Source of the DNA: Pelargonium cotyledonis
Taxonomy: Eukaryota; Streptophyta; Magnoliopsida; Geraniales; Geraniaceae
Direction of reading: 5' to 3'
Assembly (NCBI GenBank): GCA_036897625.1
Contig: JAYMTA010000911.1
Coordinates: 1-23,106 of the forward strand
DNA length: 23,106 bases
The stretch's first letter is position 1, and the number at the start of each line of letters is the position of its first letter. Position numbers and translations under genes: made by a program. The notes beneath the pieces are model-generated. The model had not been told where the DNA came from, made no database searches, and was given only the letters and a program-made list of their open reading frames with translations. Positions 21,295 through 23,106 of this stretch are shown here, in pieces.

Positions 21295-21440
21295 CAAGAA
21301 GTCGGTACGATTTGCTTCCTCTTTAAGTCACTGCATTAAATCGAACAATGTAATTAGCGCCAAAGAGAAAATATTTACCTAATAATATTGCACCAAGTTG
21401 ATAGCATTCATTTTATTGATATAATAAGTCAACATTTTAT
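21295..21440. repeat. Upstream duplication, unit 1 (partner 21862-21985)
   Basis: Shared blocks in the same order and orientation include TTGCTTC(C/T)TC...AAGTCA(C/T)TGCATTAA and TTGATAGCATTCATTT (CTGATAGCATTCATTT in the partner), ending in TATTGATA. The copies differ by many small indels, implying an old duplication. Confidence 0.65.
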
Positions 21441-21532
21441 TGATAGGTGTCATCTTTCGTACTAATTAAGTAGTTACTTATCTATGAATTATTAATGAAG
21501 TTGGAATTTTGCAAAATATTTAAGAATATTAC

Positions 21533-21707
21533 CTCCAAGATCCAAGGCCAAATGAGACATATAATTCCCTTCAACATCAACACCATTTGTGTGTCCTTTA
21601 ATTTTGAAATGAGGCAGTTGTTGCAGGTCAAAATTTACAGTGAAAATCAGTTGACTATCTTGAGAATTGAGTAACATATACAAAAACATTTCATAACCCA
21701 AGAACAA
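21533..21707 (-). pseudogene. Detached duplicate of pantothenate kinase exon 1
   Basis: On the minus strand this reads NGVDVEGNYMSHLALDLGG followed directly by a donor (G|GTAATA), the same exon end, phase and splice site as exon 1 at 20535. The 37 bases ending at the splice site are nearly identical in the two copies, and homology continues upstream (CAGTTGACTATCTTGAG in both). No other kinase exon follows before the next unit starts near 21440, so this is a truncated copy. It could serve as an alternative first exon for the downstream locus, but that locus is itself broken. Confidence 0.75.
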
Positions 21708-22244
21708 AGAAAAATATACACTGTTGTTTATTATAATGTCAACTGATCGATCAGACCAGTTTTATAGTAGCTTTACATGCAAGTTATGTACGTAGACAAG
21801 AAACCGACAAATAACAGGAGGATTTTTGTTTTTAATTGTGGGATGGGTTCATATATAATCTAAAGTGGGTTGCTTCTTCCTCAAGTCATTGCATTAATTT
21901 GAACATTGAGACCAACGCCCTAAGGTTTAACCTCATATAATTCACCAAACTGATAGCATTCATTTATTGATAATAACACTACATTTCGAATATTATATAT
22001 GATAAAAGCGCGACTTGAACGTTGCAAGCTAATTTTTCTATTTGTTCATATACACTACACTCTAAACATTGTTCATCAGATAAATCTCCATTTTCTTCAA
22101 TCTTATTATGCACCACTAGACCATAGGATAATATATACTTGTTTGTTTTCTCCTACTAATTAAATATGGTAAAATGAAGGTGAGTCGCACTACAATTTTG
22201 CTGTGTTTACAGATTTAGCATATTAATTTTGCTCTCCAAGTGAG
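21708..22244. other. Decayed duplication unit and spacer
   Basis: It contains the upstream duplication partner (21862-21985) and, at about 22041-22126, a remnant of a pantothenate kinase last exon. From 22130 to 22244 I recognise nothing until the F-box remnant begins. Confidence 0.5.
22041..22126 (-). pseudogene. Remnant of a third pantothenate kinase 3' end
   Basis: Plus-strand blocks TCTCCATTTTCTTCA and ATTATGCACCACTAGACCAT match TCTCCATTTTCTTCA and ATTGTGCACCGCCAAACCAT in the last exon at 18520-18575, in the same order and orientation. Flanking ACATATATACTACATTCTA and CATATACACTACACTCTA also agree. The remnant breaks off after 22126. Confidence 0.65.
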
Positions 22245-23106
22245 GACGATCACAATGTTTACTATATCTGCAATCTTTTCACTACGCAATGGACGACCCT
22301 CCCGCCTCCACCTCCCCTACCATAGGATTCTGCAGCTTCATGTTTCCAACACTACAAGAACAATTGCAAACTGTGACAGTGACTGAAATCCATAGAATTG
22401 TGACAAAAACTTATGTCACAGATCGTGAGTTTTTTATAGTGCAAGTTGGTCATATTATAGTCTCCGAAAACAATCACGATTTCAAGGTGGTTCGTGTCAT
22501 CCCTATACACATCATGACATTGCCACACGAACCGTTTAGAAAAAAAGAATAAGGTGGAAATCTTCTCATCAGACAATGACGAATGGAAAGAGATGATTGC
22601 GCCTAAGTCTTTTGTTGGGTATTCATGAGACCTGTTTTCTAGATGGAATGTTGTTTGGTATAATAGTTCAGAAAAAATTCTTGGGTTCAAATTTGATCCG
22701 AGTTCTGATGACAATAGTTATGATCGTTATTCATTTCCTCAAGGCTACCTTGAAGGGCTTCATAGAGTAAACCGCACAATAGGAGTGTGCAAGGGATGTT
22801 TGCGAATAACAAAGTTGTTTCCTATTGTTCCTAATTGTGGTATGAAATTGATTGTTTGGGAACTCAATAAACAGAGTCAGTGTTGGGAATTGGGGAATGA
22901 GTTGGATTTTAGTGAAATCGAGAATTCCACAAATGCTTATGTAGCTAGACTTTGTTACCAAAACGAGGATGCTGGAGTTTTGTCTTGAGTTCTAGCTTTC
23001 CACCCACAAGATGAAGACACATTGTACTTGATATTTAGTGTTGAAATCAAGTGGCCAAGTGGTTGGAAACACATCCCATAAATTGTGGGATGGCTTTGAC
23101 AAAAGT
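22245..23106 (+). pseudogene. F-box-associated (FBA) domain pseudogene, continues past the window
   Basis: Plant F-box proteins of this type are SCF ubiquitin-ligase adaptors; the FBA domain binds substrate. Blocks in order are ICNLFTTQWTTLPPPPPLP (from 22245), HDFKVVRVIP (near 22475), KVEIFSSDNDEWKEMI (from 22551), WNVVWYN, GVCKGCLRITKLFPIVPN, KLIVWELNKQSQCWELGNEL and VLAFHPQDEDTLYLIF. The reading is broken by a stop at 22323-22325, a MITE insertion (22350-22441), a frame change before 22551, and stops at 22626-22628 and 22986-22988. No F-box motif is seen upstream; the N-terminus is absent, apparently lost where the pantothenate kinase remnants begin. Confidence 0.82.
22350..22441. mobile_element. 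92-bp CACTA-type MITE inside the F-box pseudogene
   Basis: The left end CACTACAAGAAC and the right end (reverse-complemented CACTATAAAAAAC) are CACTA/EnSpm termini. The 3-bp target duplication CAA flanks it exactly (22347-22349 and 22442-22444). A subterminal inverted pair CTGTGACA / TGTCACAG lies about 20 bases in from each end. There is no coding capacity. Both its termini and its duplication are intact, so it is probably the youngest recognisable insertion in the window. Confidence 0.85.

Larger units (their letters stand above)
20632..21532. other. Upstream region of the pantothenate kinase pseudogene
   Basis: A TATA box lies at 20698-20707. The stretch 21295-21440 resembles 21862-21985, and TCAAAATTTA...CAGTTGACTATCTTGAG recurs around 21627, so this region was duplicated together with exon 1. 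No gene is present. Confidence 0.55.

Noticed and set aside
1-23106. CRISPR arrays, rRNA, bacterial operons or viral genes
   Set aside because: No spaced repeat array, rRNA-like or prokaryotic gene structure was seen; all coding evidence is plant nuclear.

Overview
The window is nuclear DNA from a flowering plant, most likely a eudicot. The genes carry short GT-AG introns, the intergenic DNA is AT-rich, and every recognised protein belongs to a land-plant family: SRO/RCD1-like, bHLH90-like, GH17 glucanase, nucleoredoxin with a DC1 zinc finger, DUF220, type II pantothenate kinase and an F-box-associated domain. The species cannot be fixed from the sequence. There is no operon structure; each gene is its own transcription unit.

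Left third (1-5.9 kb) holds three minus-strand loci: the frame-disrupted 5' part of an SRO-family (inactive PARP fold) gene running off the left edge; a complete eight-exon bHLH transcription factor of the bHLH90 type, 477 aa, whose exon phases all agree; and a single-exon gene for a 221-aa single-pass membrane protein with a four-unit tail repeat. From 5.9 to 8.6 kb there is non-coding DNA with a 253-bp Stowaway-like MITE.

Middle (8.6-18.1 kb) holds three plus-strand genes. First is a secreted GH17 endo-1,3-beta-glucanase whose signal peptide sits in a short first exon, so a plain ORF call misses the true start. Then comes a 1.39-kb Mutator-like element with about 240-bp inverted repeats and a 9-bp target duplication (8 of 9 matching). 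It carries a decayed fragment of a TMK-type LRR receptor kinase and so looks like a Pack-MULE. Next are a nucleoredoxin whose first thioredoxin domain has lost its cysteine pair, and a DUF220 (START-like) gene with a long 5'UTR intron and two G-boxes upstream.

Right third (18.4-23.1 kb) is a gene graveyard. A minus-strand pantothenate kinase copy has ten recognisable exons, two of them one base out of phase. Upstream lie a detached duplicate of its first exon and a remnant of another copy's last exon. At the edge is a plus-strand F-box-associated pseudogene with a 92-bp CACTA-type MITE inserted, flanked by a CAA target duplication.

I found no sign of a new multi-gene system. The most interesting items are the Pack-MULE capture, the recurrent pantothenate kinase duplication and decay, the one-site nucleoredoxin, the mini-CACTA element, and a perfect mitosis-specific (MSA) promoter motif upstream of the callose-type glucanase.
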